DNA of 64,000 nt from Pseudomonadota bacterium. GTDB lineage: Bacteria > Myxococcota_A > Polyangia > Polyangiales > Polyangiaceae. This document shows, piece by piece, positions 45,231 through 54,138 of the stretch. Within the stretch, counting starts at the first letter, position 1; every line of letters begins with the position of its first letter. Made by a program: the position numbers and the translations under genes. The stretch covers positions 48,011 to 112,010 of the forward strand of contig JAEYYX010000038.1 of the NCBI GenBank assembly GCA_023428245.1, given 5' to 3'. The notes under the pieces were generated by a model that searched no databases, was not told where the DNA came from, and worked only from the letters and a program-made list of their open reading frames with translations.

Positions 45231-45296
45231 ACCAAGCGCTCGCTCAGGAGCCCACAGAACCTTGAGTCAGGCCGGAGAACCTTCTCCTCGGACCGA

Positions 45297-45689
45297 CTAC
45301 TTTTCTTCCTGGTCGGACTCCGCCTCGATCTCTTGATGGGGCGTGCCAAGTACGATGCCGAGTCGGCGTCGCTCCTTGGAGAGGCTCCTACCGAGCAGGG
45401 CTGTCCACACCACGACAGCGAACCACGAGAAGTCGACAGCGGCCCCGAAGTATCGCGTCTCCGGTCGCGGATAGTTCGGCAATAGCCAATATTCTGCCCA
45501 AATCCCGATCACGAGCTTCAGCACACAGGCCAAGGCCGCACGCCCATACACACGCACTTCGCGCTCCTGCCACGCGCTGAACTCGGCGGGAGGCACCCAA
45601 GGAAAATCGGCATGTGTGCGGCTCCGGGCGTCGAGCTTTCGGATCGTGTAAAAAATGCCCAGGATGACCGCGATGAGCGACAGCGCCAT
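45297..45689 (-). CDS. Hypothetical membrane protein
   Basis: The 130-residue product has an N-terminal helix (MALSLIAVILGIFYTI), a middle hydrophobic segment (AALACVLKLVIGIWAEYWLL) and a third (FGAAVDFSWFAVVVWTALLG), so three membrane spans and a charged acidic tail ending SDQEEK. No family is recognised. Its ATG uses CAT at 45687-45689, overlapping the ATG of the divergent PfkB gene (45688-45690) within one CATG. The frame upstream lies inside the PfkB gene and was discarded. Confidence 0.65.
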   Translation of the reverse strand: MALSLIAVILGIFYTIRKLDARSRTHADFPWVPPAEFSAWQEREVRVYGRAALACVLKLVIGIWAEYWLLPNYPRPETRYFGAAVDFSWFAVVVWTALLGRSLSKERRRLGIVLGTPHQEIEAESDQEEK

Positions 45690-46557
45690 GATTCCCGGGG
45701 AGAGGTATCGCGAGCGGCCGCGAGTGGCCAGCTTCGGCGAGCTCTTGTGGGACTTATTTCCCGAGGGCCCTGAGCTCGGCGGCGCTCCGGCCAACCTCGC
45801 GTTCCACGCGCAAGAACTCGGCGCAGAGGCGATCCTGATCACGGAGGTGGGTCCTGATGAGCTCGGCGATCAGGCGCTTTCTCGCCTCGAGGACGCGGGC
45901 GTAAGGGTCCTCTGCGCAACAAAGAGCCAAGCTCCCACGGGTAGGGTGCTCGTTTCGATGCAAAATGGCGAGCCGAGGTACGAGATTGCCTCGCCCGTTG
46001 CTTGGGACGAGATCCAAGTGAGCGAAGAGGACAAGGCCGCGGTCCTTCACTCAGACGTGTTCTGTTTTGGCACCCTCGCCGCGCGGGCTCCCACCTCGCG
46101 CAAGACGCTCGATGCTCTCCTCGCTCTTACTACCTCGCACTCAAACCCCTGGTCCTTCCTCGATTTGAACCTTCGCGCACCCTACGACGACCGCGACACC
46201 ATTGAATTCTGCCTCGCTCGAGCGCGCGCCATCAAGATGAACGAAGCGGAGCTTGCTCAGCTCGGAAGACTCTTCGAGACTACCTCGCCCCTCGACTTCC
46301 TCCAGAGCCGCTTCGCTCCCGCCTTCACTTGTGTCACCCGTGGCGCCCGCGGCGCGACTCTCTATGACTCAGGTGGTGCGCTCGAAGTGGGCGCTTTTCC
46401 CTCCCGGGGAGATCATCCGGTGGGCGCGGGAGACGCCTTCTCCGCGGGGCTCGTGGTCGCCCTCGCCCGCGGTCAAGACCGAAAGACAGCTCTGTCCATC
46501 GCAGCTGAGCGGGCCGCGCGCGTCGCGGAGCTGCCCGGCGCGATGCCGCGTTTCTGA
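45688..46557 (+). CDS. PfkB-family carbohydrate kinase (fructokinase-like)
   Basis: The 289-residue protein is a ribokinase-fold sugar kinase. The N-terminal FGELLWDLFPEGPELGGAPANLAFHAQ, in pieces, matches fructokinases (di-Gly hinge in LGGAPANLA), and the C-terminal HPVGAGDAFSAGLVVALARG carries the catalytic Asp and anion hole. It phosphorylates a sugar, probably fructose, with ATP. The family is usually 300-320 residues, so the start matters. ATG at 45688 is chosen, GTG at 45724 is possible. The stop is one base from the stop of the convergent M20 peptidase gene. Confidence 0.88.
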   Translation: MIPGERYRERPRVASFGELLWDLFPEGPELGGAPANLAFHAQELGAEAILITEVGPDELGDQALSRLEDAGVRVLCATKSQAPTGRVLVSMQNGEPRYEIASPVAWDEIQVSEEDKAAVLHSDVFCFGTLAARAPTSRKTLDALLALTTSHSNPWSFLDLNLRAPYDDRDTIEFCLARARAIKMNEAELAQLGRLFETTSPLDFLQSRFAPAFTCVTRGARGATLYDSGGALEVGAFPSRGDHPVGAGDAFSAGLVVALARGQDRKTALSIAAERAARVAELPGAMPRF

Positions 46558-46558
46558 T

Positions 46559-47974
46559 TCACTCGGCGTTCGGCCGGAGCTCTTCAGCGAGTTCGGCGTA
46601 GAGCCAAACGTTGGTCAATATCGCCCGCTTGAAGAGGCCAAGATGGAGCGATTCGTTCGGCCCATGGGCACCTGTGAGTGGATCCATCACTCCGTTCAAA
46701 ATCAGCGGAAGATGCGCATAACGTCGACCGAAGAGGGCCACGAAGGGAATCGAGCCTCCGATCCCGATCTCGGTGAGCGGCTTGCCCCAAACGCGCTCGT
46801 AGGCGCGACGAGCCGCAGCAAACGCGGGTCCTTTGGGCTCATAGAGCCAGGACGCGGCGCCACCAGGCCGCTCGGAAAGCTCAATCTTGACCCCGGAATT
46901 TGGCAGCTCCGCGAGCAGACCTTCGATCTCACGGCGGAGTTCATTCTTGTCGCGCCCAGGAGGAACACGGATCGACAGGCTCGCGCGCGCCGAGGCGCGC
47001 AAAGCGTTCTTGTGCGCATCGGGCCGCGGCAAGGTCGTCGAAAGAACAGTGAGCGCCGGCTGTCTCCAGAGCCACTCGGCAGCCGAGCGCCCCTCGAGCG
47101 GGAGCGGTTCGATACCCTCAGACAGATGAGCGCCTTCTCTGATCACGTCACTGCCGATCGGGATCCGTCGAGCGCTCTCTCGAAAAGCCACGCTCGGCTC
47201 GGTGCGCCCAAACTTGGGACGTCCGAAGCCGTCTACCAAATGCGCGACGGCGCGGAAGAGGGCTGTCGAGACGTCCGGCGCCATATTACCCCAGAGGCCC
47301 GAGTGCACGTCGCTCGTCAGCGCGCGACACTCGAGATCGAGCTCATACAAACCGCGCAGCGAGGTCGTCAGACCCGGCAGATCGATCCCCGGATTTTCAC
47401 AATCCGTCAGGACCATCACGTCCGCATCAAAGTCCTCCGGAAAAGCGTCCATATACCGCTCGAGGTTCGGCGAGCCGATTTCTTCCTCGCCTTCGAGCAC
47501 GAGCTTCACGTTCAGCGGGACCATGCGCTCGGTCTCGATCCAAGCTCGGAGCGCCGCCAGATGAGATACCCAGCCGCCCATATCGTCCGCTGCGCCGCGG
47601 GCGTAGAGCCGCTCTCCGTCTGGACCTTCGCGACGGACCGCTTCGTGAGGCGGAGTCTCCCAAGCCTCTCCCGCGACCGGTTGAAGATCGATATGTCCGT
47701 AGATGAGCAACGTGGGAGCGGAGGAGTCCTCGGAGCTTATCCGCGCGGCCACGAGGGGCAGAGCACCCGGAAGCTCACGCACCGTCGCCTCGAACCCGAG
47801 CGCTCGGAGATCCGAAGAAACCTGCGTGGCGAGTCGACGCACGTCTTCGTGGTGCGCTCTGTCGGAGCTGATGGCAGGAAACTCGAGATACTGGCAGAGG
47901 TCCCGAACTGTTCGCTCGAATGTCCGTTCCGCTTCTGCGAGGACCCGAGGCGCCGAAAGGAGTGTGTCGCTCAC
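46559..47974 (-). CDS. M20-family metallopeptidase (dipeptidase-like)
   Basis: The 471-residue protein has the M20 dizinc motifs: LIYGHIDLQP (His ligand and nearby Asp), RGAADDMGG with the bridging Asp, EGEEEIGSPN with the catalytic Glu pair, and a late ligand His in LTGAHGPNESLHLGLF. The dimerisation lid is in the middle (SDVHSGLWGN). Relatives cleave dipeptides or N-acyl amino acids. It starts with GTG that overlaps the heme A synthase stop (GTGA at 47971-47974), so the two are translationally coupled. The canonical GHYDVQP reads GHIDLQP. Confidence 0.9.
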   Translation of the reverse strand: MSDTLLSAPRVLAEAERTFERTVRDLCQYLEFPAISSDRAHHEDVRRLATQVSSDLRALGFEATVRELPGALPLVAARISSEDSSAPTLLIYGHIDLQPVAGEAWETPPHEAVRREGPDGERLYARGAADDMGGWVSHLAALRAWIETERMVPLNVKLVLEGEEEIGSPNLERYMDAFPEDFDADVMVLTDCENPGIDLPGLTTSLRGLYELDLECRALTSDVHSGLWGNMAPDVSTALFRAVAHLVDGFGRPKFGRTEPSVAFRESARRIPIGSDVIREGAHLSEGIEPLPLEGRSAAEWLWRQPALTVLSTTLPRPDAHKNALRASARASLSIRVPPGRDKNELRREIEGLLAELPNSGVKIELSERPGGAASWLYEPKGPAFAAARRAYERVWGKPLTEIGIGGSIPFVALFGRRYAHLPLILNGVMDPLTGAHGPNESLHLGLFKRAILTNVWLYAELAEELRPNAE

Positions 47975-48978
47975 GAGAGCGTAGCCTTGCCCCGCCCGGG
48001 TTCCGAATCAAGAGCAGCAGAGAGCTCGACGTAACCGAACCAACACCACGCAATCCAAAGGAAGGTCGCGACAGCAAGGTGCACCACTTGCATGACGGCG
48101 GGCGCCCGCAGGTAGACGTTCAGAACTCCCAGGGCCATTTGGAGCGTAAGCCAAAGAAGCACGTGCTTGCGCGGTCGGTCCCGACCTTCCCGGGCACCGA
48201 GGGTCCAAAAAAGGAAAAGAGCCGAGGCGAGGGCGGTGAGCGGGTGAATTCCGCGCAGCCGGTCGAGGAAGTGATCTCCAGGAGTGAACGCTGAGGACAC
48301 CACACTCGCGGAGCCGTGGCCCTCTTGGATTGGATACAAAGTATCGCCCAGCGCCGTCACGGCGCCAAAGGCCGAGACGAGAAGCAAGAGGAGGCCACCG
48401 ATGGCAATGAACAGGTTCTCCCGGCGCAGGGAAGCCCGAATGAGGTTCGCCAGAGCCCGCGGCTCTCCGTCCAGAATCGTGGCGCGGGCGTATACGATCG
48501 CCGCCGTCAAGAGCGACGTATTCAGGAGATGGAAAGCCATCACGACCGCTCGGGACGCGGAGCTGTTGTCCCCAACGAGAGCCAGGAGAACCAAGGCAGC
48601 CCCAACCAGCGACTCACTCACGAGGAACGCGAGCGAGAGCCAGGCGCCGAGGCGGGCAGGATGACCCGGCTCGAAAGCGCGTCGCACCAGGACGAGGAAG
48701 CCAATGCTGAAGAGAAGACTCAGACCCGAGGTCACGCGGTGGGTGAGCTCGATGACGGTCTCAACCGATTGAGGGATGTGAGCGATTTCGCCATGACAGG
48801 TTGGCCAGTTCTGACCACAACCGGCCCCCGAGCCCGTAATGCGCACCACGGCCCCGAACAGGATCACGAAGACCACGTAGACGAGGAATGCTGTCGCCAG
48901 GGCCCCGAGACGGTCTCGTCCACCCGCAAGAGCGAGAGGGGCAGCCGGGGGCGCGAGATCGCGTGCGGAGCCGAACAT
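47971..48978 (-). CDS. ctaA: Heme A synthase (COX15/CtaA family)
   Basis: The 335-residue inner-membrane protein oxidises the methyl group of heme O to make heme A for cytochrome aa3 oxidase. Eight hydrophobic helices can be traced. The extracytoplasmic Cys pair GAGCGQNWPTCHG follows the first helix, with the haem-ligand His residues in ELTHRVTSG, VMAFHLLNTS, FLDRLRGIHPLTAL and VMQVVHLAVAT. No oxidase subunit or ctaB gene is in the window. It is the first of a coupled pair with the M20 peptidase gene. Confidence 0.92.
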   Translation of the reverse strand: MFGSARDLAPPAAPLALAGGRDRLGALATAFLVYVVFVILFGAVVRITGSGAGCGQNWPTCHGEIAHIPQSVETVIELTHRVTSGLSLLFSIGFLVLVRRAFEPGHPARLGAWLSLAFLVSESLVGAALVLLALVGDNSSASRAVVMAFHLLNTSLLTAAIVYARATILDGEPRALANLIRASLRRENLFIAIGGLLLLLVSAFGAVTALGDTLYPIQEGHGSASVVSSAFTPGDHFLDRLRGIHPLTALASALFLFWTLGAREGRDRPRKHVLLWLTLQMALGVLNVYLRAPAVMQVVHLAVATFLWIAWCWFGYVELSAALDSEPGRGKATLS

Positions 48979-48993
48979 TCTGGGCCGAGCTTG

Positions 48994-49581
48994 CTACTCG
49001 GTCGGCAGCTCATCAAGGGAGAGCACCGGACGCCGATCGCGATCGACGGCCTTTTTCGCGAACGGCAGCGACGCCTCCCCTTTTTCTTTCGGCGCAGAGT
49101 CTGCGCGGACAGGTTCCATAGGCGCGACAGGGCCGCCCGCTCCCGGCTCGTCCTGACCGATACCAATCGGCTCACTCGAAGGCTCGGTCAAGGCGCGCGC
49201 GAGAAGCGCTCCCACAAGCACAGCGACCGCACCGGCGAGCCCCCAGAGGATCATCGTGAGGCTCTGACGCCGTTCGGCAGCGCGCCGATGTTTATGAACC
49301 TCGGCTCGTAGGGAGTCGACCTGTCTCTGCCGCAGAACAAGCGTGGGTTCCTGGGTCCGGGGCCGCCGGGAAGGAACCGGGTAAACCTTTAGGCTTCCGG
49401 AAGAGGGAGGCGTGAGGTCGGAGAAGCCTTGATCCTGAGAGGCAACAGATCGAAGCGAACCGCGAGAACCCCCCTCAGGGGCCTTTCCCAAAGCATGCTG
49501 AGCCTCGGCGTGCGTCTCCGCGAGAGCTTCGCCGCTCACCGGCTCGAGTCCGTCGTCCTCTTGGCTGAGTGACCATGCCAT
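48994..49581 (-). CDS. Hypothetical single-span membrane protein
   Basis: The 195-residue protein (ATG 49581) has an acidic, low-complexity N-terminal part with Ser/Pro-rich spacers, a short basic helical segment (RQRQVDSLRAEVHKHRRAAERR) that could form a coiled coil, one transmembrane helix (LTMILWGLAGAVAVLVGALLARAL, split) and a tail of about 70 polar residues. No family is recognised. It ends 15 bases before the heme A synthase start on the same strand and may be cotranscribed. Confidence 0.6.
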   Translation of the reverse strand: MAWSLSQEDDGLEPVSGEALAETHAEAQHALGKAPEGGSRGSLRSVASQDQGFSDLTPPSSGSLKVYPVPSRRPRTQEPTLVLRQRQVDSLRAEVHKHRRAAERRQSLTMILWGLAGAVAVLVGALLARALTEPSSEPIGIGQDEPGAGGPVAPMEPVRADSAPKEKGEASLPFAKKAVDRDRRPVLSLDELPTE

Positions 49582-49951
49582 GATCTTGAATGCGGAGACA
49601 TCAACACGTCCCGCGACGCCTACTGGTACCGCATTTTTTCCAGCCAGCCAACCAGATATCCAGCACGACGCTCTTAATCCAAGAAGGTCGGAATGGGCAG
49701 CGAGCCGACCAAGTCCATTGACTTCGTTATACAATTTTGCCCGAGGCCTGCGCCTTTCACCGGCTCGCTTTCGCTCCGAGCGGAGGCAGGGCGGCATGCC
49801 GAACCGTCCATTGAGCGCTCATGTGTGGTGAGGTGTGATCGTTCACCAGAAACACCGAGCATGACGCCCATCCATCCGGACTCTCGGGCGCGAGTTCTTT
49901 CCCGCAATGGTCGCGAAAGCGCGCCCCGAGTGAATATGGTAAGATTGAGAG
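49582..49951. other. Divergent intergenic region
   Basis: This 370-base stretch separates the single-span membrane protein gene from the PAS-protein gene. Frames crossing it look like chance open frames. No promoter or hairpin stands out. Confidence 0.4.
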
Positions 49952-51604
49952 ATGAGCCCGATGGGCCCACGCGGGGAGGCGGAGTCCGTGGAACCTGGAG
50001 CGGTATCCACTCCGAGGAGCGATCTGAGCGCGCTGGTCGAGCTCACGGAATCCCTCGCTCGGCGCCACGACATTCACGACATCTTGTTCTTCGTCGTAAG
50101 CCGCCTTGCTGAGCTGCTCGAGGTCGATCGAGGCAGCATCGTACTGCTCGATGACCGCGGCACCGAAGGGTTGGTTGTGGCCACCAGCGACGACGAAGAG
50201 ATCCGCGGCCTCGACATTGACCTCGAAAAGTATCCGGAACTGCGCGAGGTGATGCAAACCGGACGCCCCCTTCTCATCGACGACGTGCGAAATAGCTCGC
50301 TCTTGACGGACGTACTCGCTGAGCGAGGCCCCCTCGAGTTCTCGTCCATGGCGCTCCTTCCCATCATCGGTGAAGCGGGAACGATCGCCGTCTTGGTGCT
50401 CAAAGGGTGCGCTCGCCAGAGCTTCAGTCCCCACGAGCTCGAGAAGGCGCGCACGGTCGCGAATGCCACAGCCATCGCGCTCAACAATGCCAAGCTCCTC
50501 GGCGCCCTGCGCGCGCAGTCACGCCGTGAGCGAGCAGAACGACAACGCCGCCTCGCGGCTCTCTCTCGCTATTTTGATGTCTTTGAGAGCAGTGCCGACG
50601 CGATGCTCGTCATGCAAAGCGACGGGACGATCCTGTTCGCCAATCCGAGCCTGCTCAGGCTGGTCGGCTGCGAGTCGAAAGACATCGTGGGTCGACACTT
50701 CTCGAGTCTTTTCCCCTCCCAAGCGCTGGATCGTGCCGGACAGATCGTACGCCGCTTCGCCGATGGGGAGTTCCCAGTGCTCGTCGATTTCCCGATCGAG
50801 AGCAGGGGCGGCTCGCCCCGGATCGTGAGCATCAGTTTCTCGGAGATCGCGAGCGAGAACGACGCCGTCTTGGCCTCGATGCGCGACGTGACGCGCGAAA
50901 GGGAGCTCGCCCGCGAGCTCGCTCGAACCAAAGAGTTTCTCGAGCGGGTCATCGAATCGTCAGTGGACGGCATCGTCTCCGCCGACCTCAAAGGAAATAT
51001 CCTCCTCTACAACCGAGCGGCAGCGAAGCTCTTCGGCTACGCGAAGCGAGACGTGCTCGGTCGTCTCAACGTCGAACAGCTCTATCCGCCGGGCATTGCG
51101 CGCCAGATCATGCGCCTCGTCCGAGGGCCAGATCACGGCGGCTCCGGTCGCCTCGAGGGCTACCAGGTAACGATGGTGGATCGAGATGGCGCACCCATCC
51201 CAACTACCCTCTCTGCGAGTTTGGTCATGGACGGCGCTCGACCGATTGCGACTTTGGGTATCTTCACAGACATTCGAGAAAAGCTCGCCATGGAAAGGCG
51301 CCTCGAGCTCGCGCAGAAAGAACTTCGAGAGCACGAAAAAGCGAGCGCGGTCGCTGCTCTAGCGGGCGCCGCGGCCCACGAACTCAATCAACCGCTCACG
51401 AGCATCATGGGCTACACTGAAGTCCTGAGTCGCGCGCTCCTGGCCGACCCGGTTCTCGGCCGAGCGACCCAGGTGATCCAGTCGGAAGCCGATCGAATGG
51501 CCGAGATCATCCGCAAGGTTGGAGCTGTGACGCGGGTCGCAACGAAAGAGTACGTCGGCAGCGCTCAGATCATCGATCTCGAGCTCAGCAGCGACGAATC
51601 CTAG
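49952..51604 (+). CDS. GAF-PAS-PAS-DHp signalling protein without ATPase domain
   Basis: The 550-residue protein begins with a GAF domain (about 35-170, ELTESLARRHDIHDILFFVV), followed by two PAS domains (about 205-325 and 330-445: DAMLVMQSDGTILFANPSLL and SVDGIVSADLKGNILLYNRAA). A dimerisation/phospho-acceptor helix with His476 (GAAAHELNQPLTSIMGYTEVL, split) follows, then only about 75 residues. The GHKL ATPase domain that should come next (N, G1 and G2 boxes) is absent, and the gene ends three bases from the convergent tolC stop. It cannot autophosphorylate as a usual kinase would. It may be a phosphotransfer or dimerisation partner for another kinase, or a truncated gene. Confidence 0.82.
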   Translation: MSPMGPRGEAESVEPGAVSTPRSDLSALVELTESLARRHDIHDILFFVVSRLAELLEVDRGSIVLLDDRGTEGLVVATSDDEEIRGLDIDLEKYPELREVMQTGRPLLIDDVRNSSLLTDVLAERGPLEFSSMALLPIIGEAGTIAVLVLKGCARQSFSPHELEKARTVANATAIALNNAKLLGALRAQSRRERAERQRRLAALSRYFDVFESSADAMLVMQSDGTILFANPSLLRLVGCESKDIVGRHFSSLFPSQALDRAGQIVRRFADGEFPVLVDFPIESRGGSPRIVSISFSEIASENDAVLASMRDVTRERELARELARTKEFLERVIESSVDGIVSADLKGNILLYNRAAAKLFGYAKRDVLGRLNVEQLYPPGIARQIMRLVRGPDHGGSGRLEGYQVTMVDRDGAPIPTTLSASLVMDGARPIATLGIFTDIREKLAMERRLELAQKELREHEKASAVAALAGAAAHELNQPLTSIMGYTEVLSRALLADPVLGRATQVIQSEADRMAEIIRKVGAVTRVATKEYVGSAQIIDLELSSDES

Positions 51605-51607
51605 TCC

Positions 51608-52951
51608 TCAAGGTCGTGACTTTGCGCCGTCCGCGTCGAGCCGACCCGCCGCAAGGCGATACAGGACTCGTGCCTCAAGCCAGGCCATCTCCGCGATCGC
51701 TGCATTCGTCTCGGCGTCACGGACATTGCGTTCGGAGTCGATGAGCTCAATCTGGGTCCCGGAACCTTCTTCAAAGGAGCGCTGGGCGAGAGCAAGAGCC
51801 TCCCGCGCGACACGCGCGGAGTTCTGAGCCTCTTGCCACGCGACAAGCAGGCTCTCGACTTGTTGCGCCTTGGCTCGGACCTCTGCGGCCGCTGCCAGCT
51901 CTGCCTGGCGAATCTCGGTGCGACTCGCCTGAGCCTGGGCCCGTCGCGCTTCTTGGTCTCCGTAGCGCCGACCTCCATCGTAGAGGGGCACCATCAAGAC
52001 GAGCTGAAGCTGCCAGCCGAACTCGGGAAAATTGACGGAGGGCGGGTTCTGATAGAAGGCCATGCCGCTCGCGGTGAGATTCGGAAAGTAGTCGAGGTAG
52101 GCCTGGTCGACCCGCTTCTGATCGGAGCTCGCTTGGGTTCGGAGCGCCACGAGATCTGGTCGCTCCCGTGCGGAGCCGAGCGCGTCTGCGAGAGAAGGAA
52201 GCTCACTCGGGAGCAGAGAGCCCGACGCATCGAGCGGACCGTCGTGCAAGAGTGCTACACCGAGGTTCTCTTGTGCCTCGTAAACGCTCGCACGGCGGGC
52301 GGCGAGGTAAGCGCGGTTCGTGTGGAGCTCATGCTCTGCTCGCGTCACCTCAAGCCGAGATCCGACGCCTTCTTGCTCCCGCGTCTTCATGAAGGAGAGC
52401 TGCTTCTGCGCGACCGTCACTGCGCGCTCGGCGATCTCCACATTGCGCTTCTCCAGCAAGACGCGCAGGTACGCCCGCGTCGTGTCCATCAGCGCTTGCC
52501 GCCTTGCTTCGGTCACGCGACCCTCGGCGACCTCGAGAGACTCCTTCTGCCTGGCCGTGTCTGCCCAGCGCGCGGCTCGCACGATCGGTACTTCGAGCTG
52601 AGCGCTCAGGTTGAGCGCGTTGGCCGGCGAGACGATTCGATCGCCCACCACACGATCGCCGTCGAGGCGGGTGTAGGTCCCGACTCCATTCAAAGTCGGG
52701 AGCCAGTTCGCCCGGGAACGCTTCACCTCTGCCGCCGCACTTCCCATCTCCGCTCGAGCTCTCTGGACTCGGTAGGACTCAGCGCCCGCTCGCCTCAAAG
52801 CTTCAGCAAAGGAGATCTGCGGAACTTTCGCGCGCTCCTGCTCTCGGGTCGCTCGAGTCTCCGGGAGGGCTTCCTCGCCTGCCTCAGTGGAAAACACCGG
52901 AACAGACAGAAGCAAAAGGGCACAGCTCAGAAACCAAGCGCGCCCCTTCAT
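51608..52951 (-). CDS. TolC-family outer-membrane efflux protein
   Basis: The 447-residue protein has a signal peptide (FLSCALLLLSVPVFS) with no lipobox after it, so unlike the first efflux system this channel is probably not lipidated. Two outer-membrane-efflux repeats follow, with long heptad-like helices (VQRARAEMGSAAAEVKRSRA; RVLLEKRNVEIAERAVTVA). It forms the channel of the second tripartite pump. It overlaps the adaptor gene by ATGA (52948-52951) and ends the operon. Confidence 0.92.
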   Translation of the reverse strand: MKGRAWFLSCALLLLSVPVFSTEAGEEALPETRATREQERAKVPQISFAEALRRAGAESYRVQRARAEMGSAAAEVKRSRANWLPTLNGVGTYTRLDGDRVVGDRIVSPANALNLSAQLEVPIVRAARWADTARQKESLEVAEGRVTEARRQALMDTTRAYLRVLLEKRNVEIAERAVTVAQKQLSFMKTREQEGVGSRLEVTRAEHELHTNRAYLAARRASVYEAQENLGVALLHDGPLDASGSLLPSELPSLADALGSARERPDLVALRTQASSDQKRVDQAYLDYFPNLTASGMAFYQNPPSVNFPEFGWQLQLVLMVPLYDGGRRYGDQEARRAQAQASRTEIRQAELAAAAEVRAKAQQVESLLVAWQEAQNSARVAREALALAQRSFEEGSGTQIELIDSERNVRDAETNAAIAEMAWLEARVLYRLAAGRLDADGAKSRP

Positions 52952-54138
52952 CGCTTCTCCTTGGGAGCTTCGAGGACCGTACGTACGGTATCACCCTCGC
53001 GCAGGCTTTCCGGTGGACTCTTCACGATCCTCTCACCCCCTACGAGCCCAGCCACGACCTCGACATCAACGCCGAGCTCTCGACCGATCTCGATCGGTCG
53101 CCGCTCGACCTTCCCATCGCCACTCACGGCGAAGACCACGGTGCCCTCCGCCTCAGGCACAATCGCATTGGCCGGCACGAGCACGGGCGGAGCCGCCAGC
53201 GTCAAGTTCAGGCTGACGCGCACGAACGAGCCAGCCAATACACCTTGGTCTCCTGGGATAACGGCTTCCACCCTGAGCGTGCGCGTCGCGGGATCGAGAG
53301 CGCCAGCGGTACGGGTAATCTGACCTGGTACGCTCGTCTGCCCGAAGAGGACCGTTGCCTCGTCGCCCACCTTCACTGACGGAGCAATCGTCTGGGGAAC
53401 GTCGACCAAGACTCGCAGCTTTTCGGTGCGCGCGATCTCGAAAAGGCTCGTCACACCGGTGGTGCTGCCCGCTGTGACCAAGGTGCCTTTCTCCACACTG
53501 CGCCGTGTCACCACGCCGTCGAAGGGTGCCTTCACCATCCGAAAGCCGAGCAGCGTCCTGATCCGATGAACCTCGGCGCGGCTCGCTTCGAGCGCGGCCA
53601 CCGTAGTGTTCGCTTCGACTTCGTACTGATCTGCCTGCTCGCGGCTATTGACCCCCGCCTCAGCGAGCCTCTTGTAGCGCTCGGCCCGAGTGCGCGAGAG
53701 CCGCTGGTTCTCCTCGAGCTCTCGGACCTTCGCCTCGGCGCTCCGCGCCTGCGACTCGATCTCCGGCGCGTCCAAGATCGCGAGCACGTCGCCCGCCTTC
53801 ACGCGGTCCCCGAGATCGACCTTGTACTCTCGGACGAAGCCATCGGTGCGCGAATAAATCTCAGCGGTCTCCCAAGCGACGACCGAGCCCGGCAACATGA
53901 GCGTCATCGGTCCGTCCTTCTTGCGGGCTTCTTCGACGTACACCGTCCGCGGCTGGTGCGCCGCTTCTTGAGCTTTGGCTCGAGCTTCGCTCATACGAAC
54001 CTTCGGACCGGCTCCGACCGCGATGACGAGAGCGAGCACAGCGCCTATCCCAAAGAGCACGAAGAGAGGCTTAAGGGACCGCCGAGGGGACGCGGGGGGG
54101 GCCTCGTTGGAGGTGATGGGAGAACGTTCCATATTCAT
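52948..54138 (-). CDS. RND efflux periplasmic adaptor (MFP)
   Basis: The 396-residue adaptor has an uncleaved N-terminal anchor (LKPLFVLFGIGAVLALVIAV) instead of a lipobox. Lipoyl halves are at VDLGDRVKAGDVLAILDAPE and MVKAPFDGVVTRRSVEKG, separated by a helical hairpin (AEAKVRELEENQRLSRTRAE). The beta-barrel domain includes VGDEATVLFGQ. It overlaps both neighbours by ATGA, so pump, adaptor and channel are translated as a coupled set. Confidence 0.93.
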   Translation of the reverse strand: MNMERSPITSNEAPPASPRRSLKPLFVLFGIGAVLALVIAVGAGPKVRMSEARAKAQEAAHQPRTVYVEEARKKDGPMTLMLPGSVVAWETAEIYSRTDGFVREYKVDLGDRVKAGDVLAILDAPEIESQARSAEAKVRELEENQRLSRTRAERYKRLAEAGVNSREQADQYEVEANTTVAALEASRAEVHRIRTLLGFRMVKAPFDGVVTRRSVEKGTLVTAGSTTGVTSLFEIARTEKLRVLVDVPQTIAPSVKVGDEATVLFGQTSVPGQITRTAGALDPATRTLRVEAVIPGDQGVLAGSFVRVSLNLTLAAPPVLVPANAIVPEAEGTVVFAVSGDGKVERRPIEIGRELGVDVEVVAGLVGGERIVKSPPESLREGDTVRTVLEAPKEKR

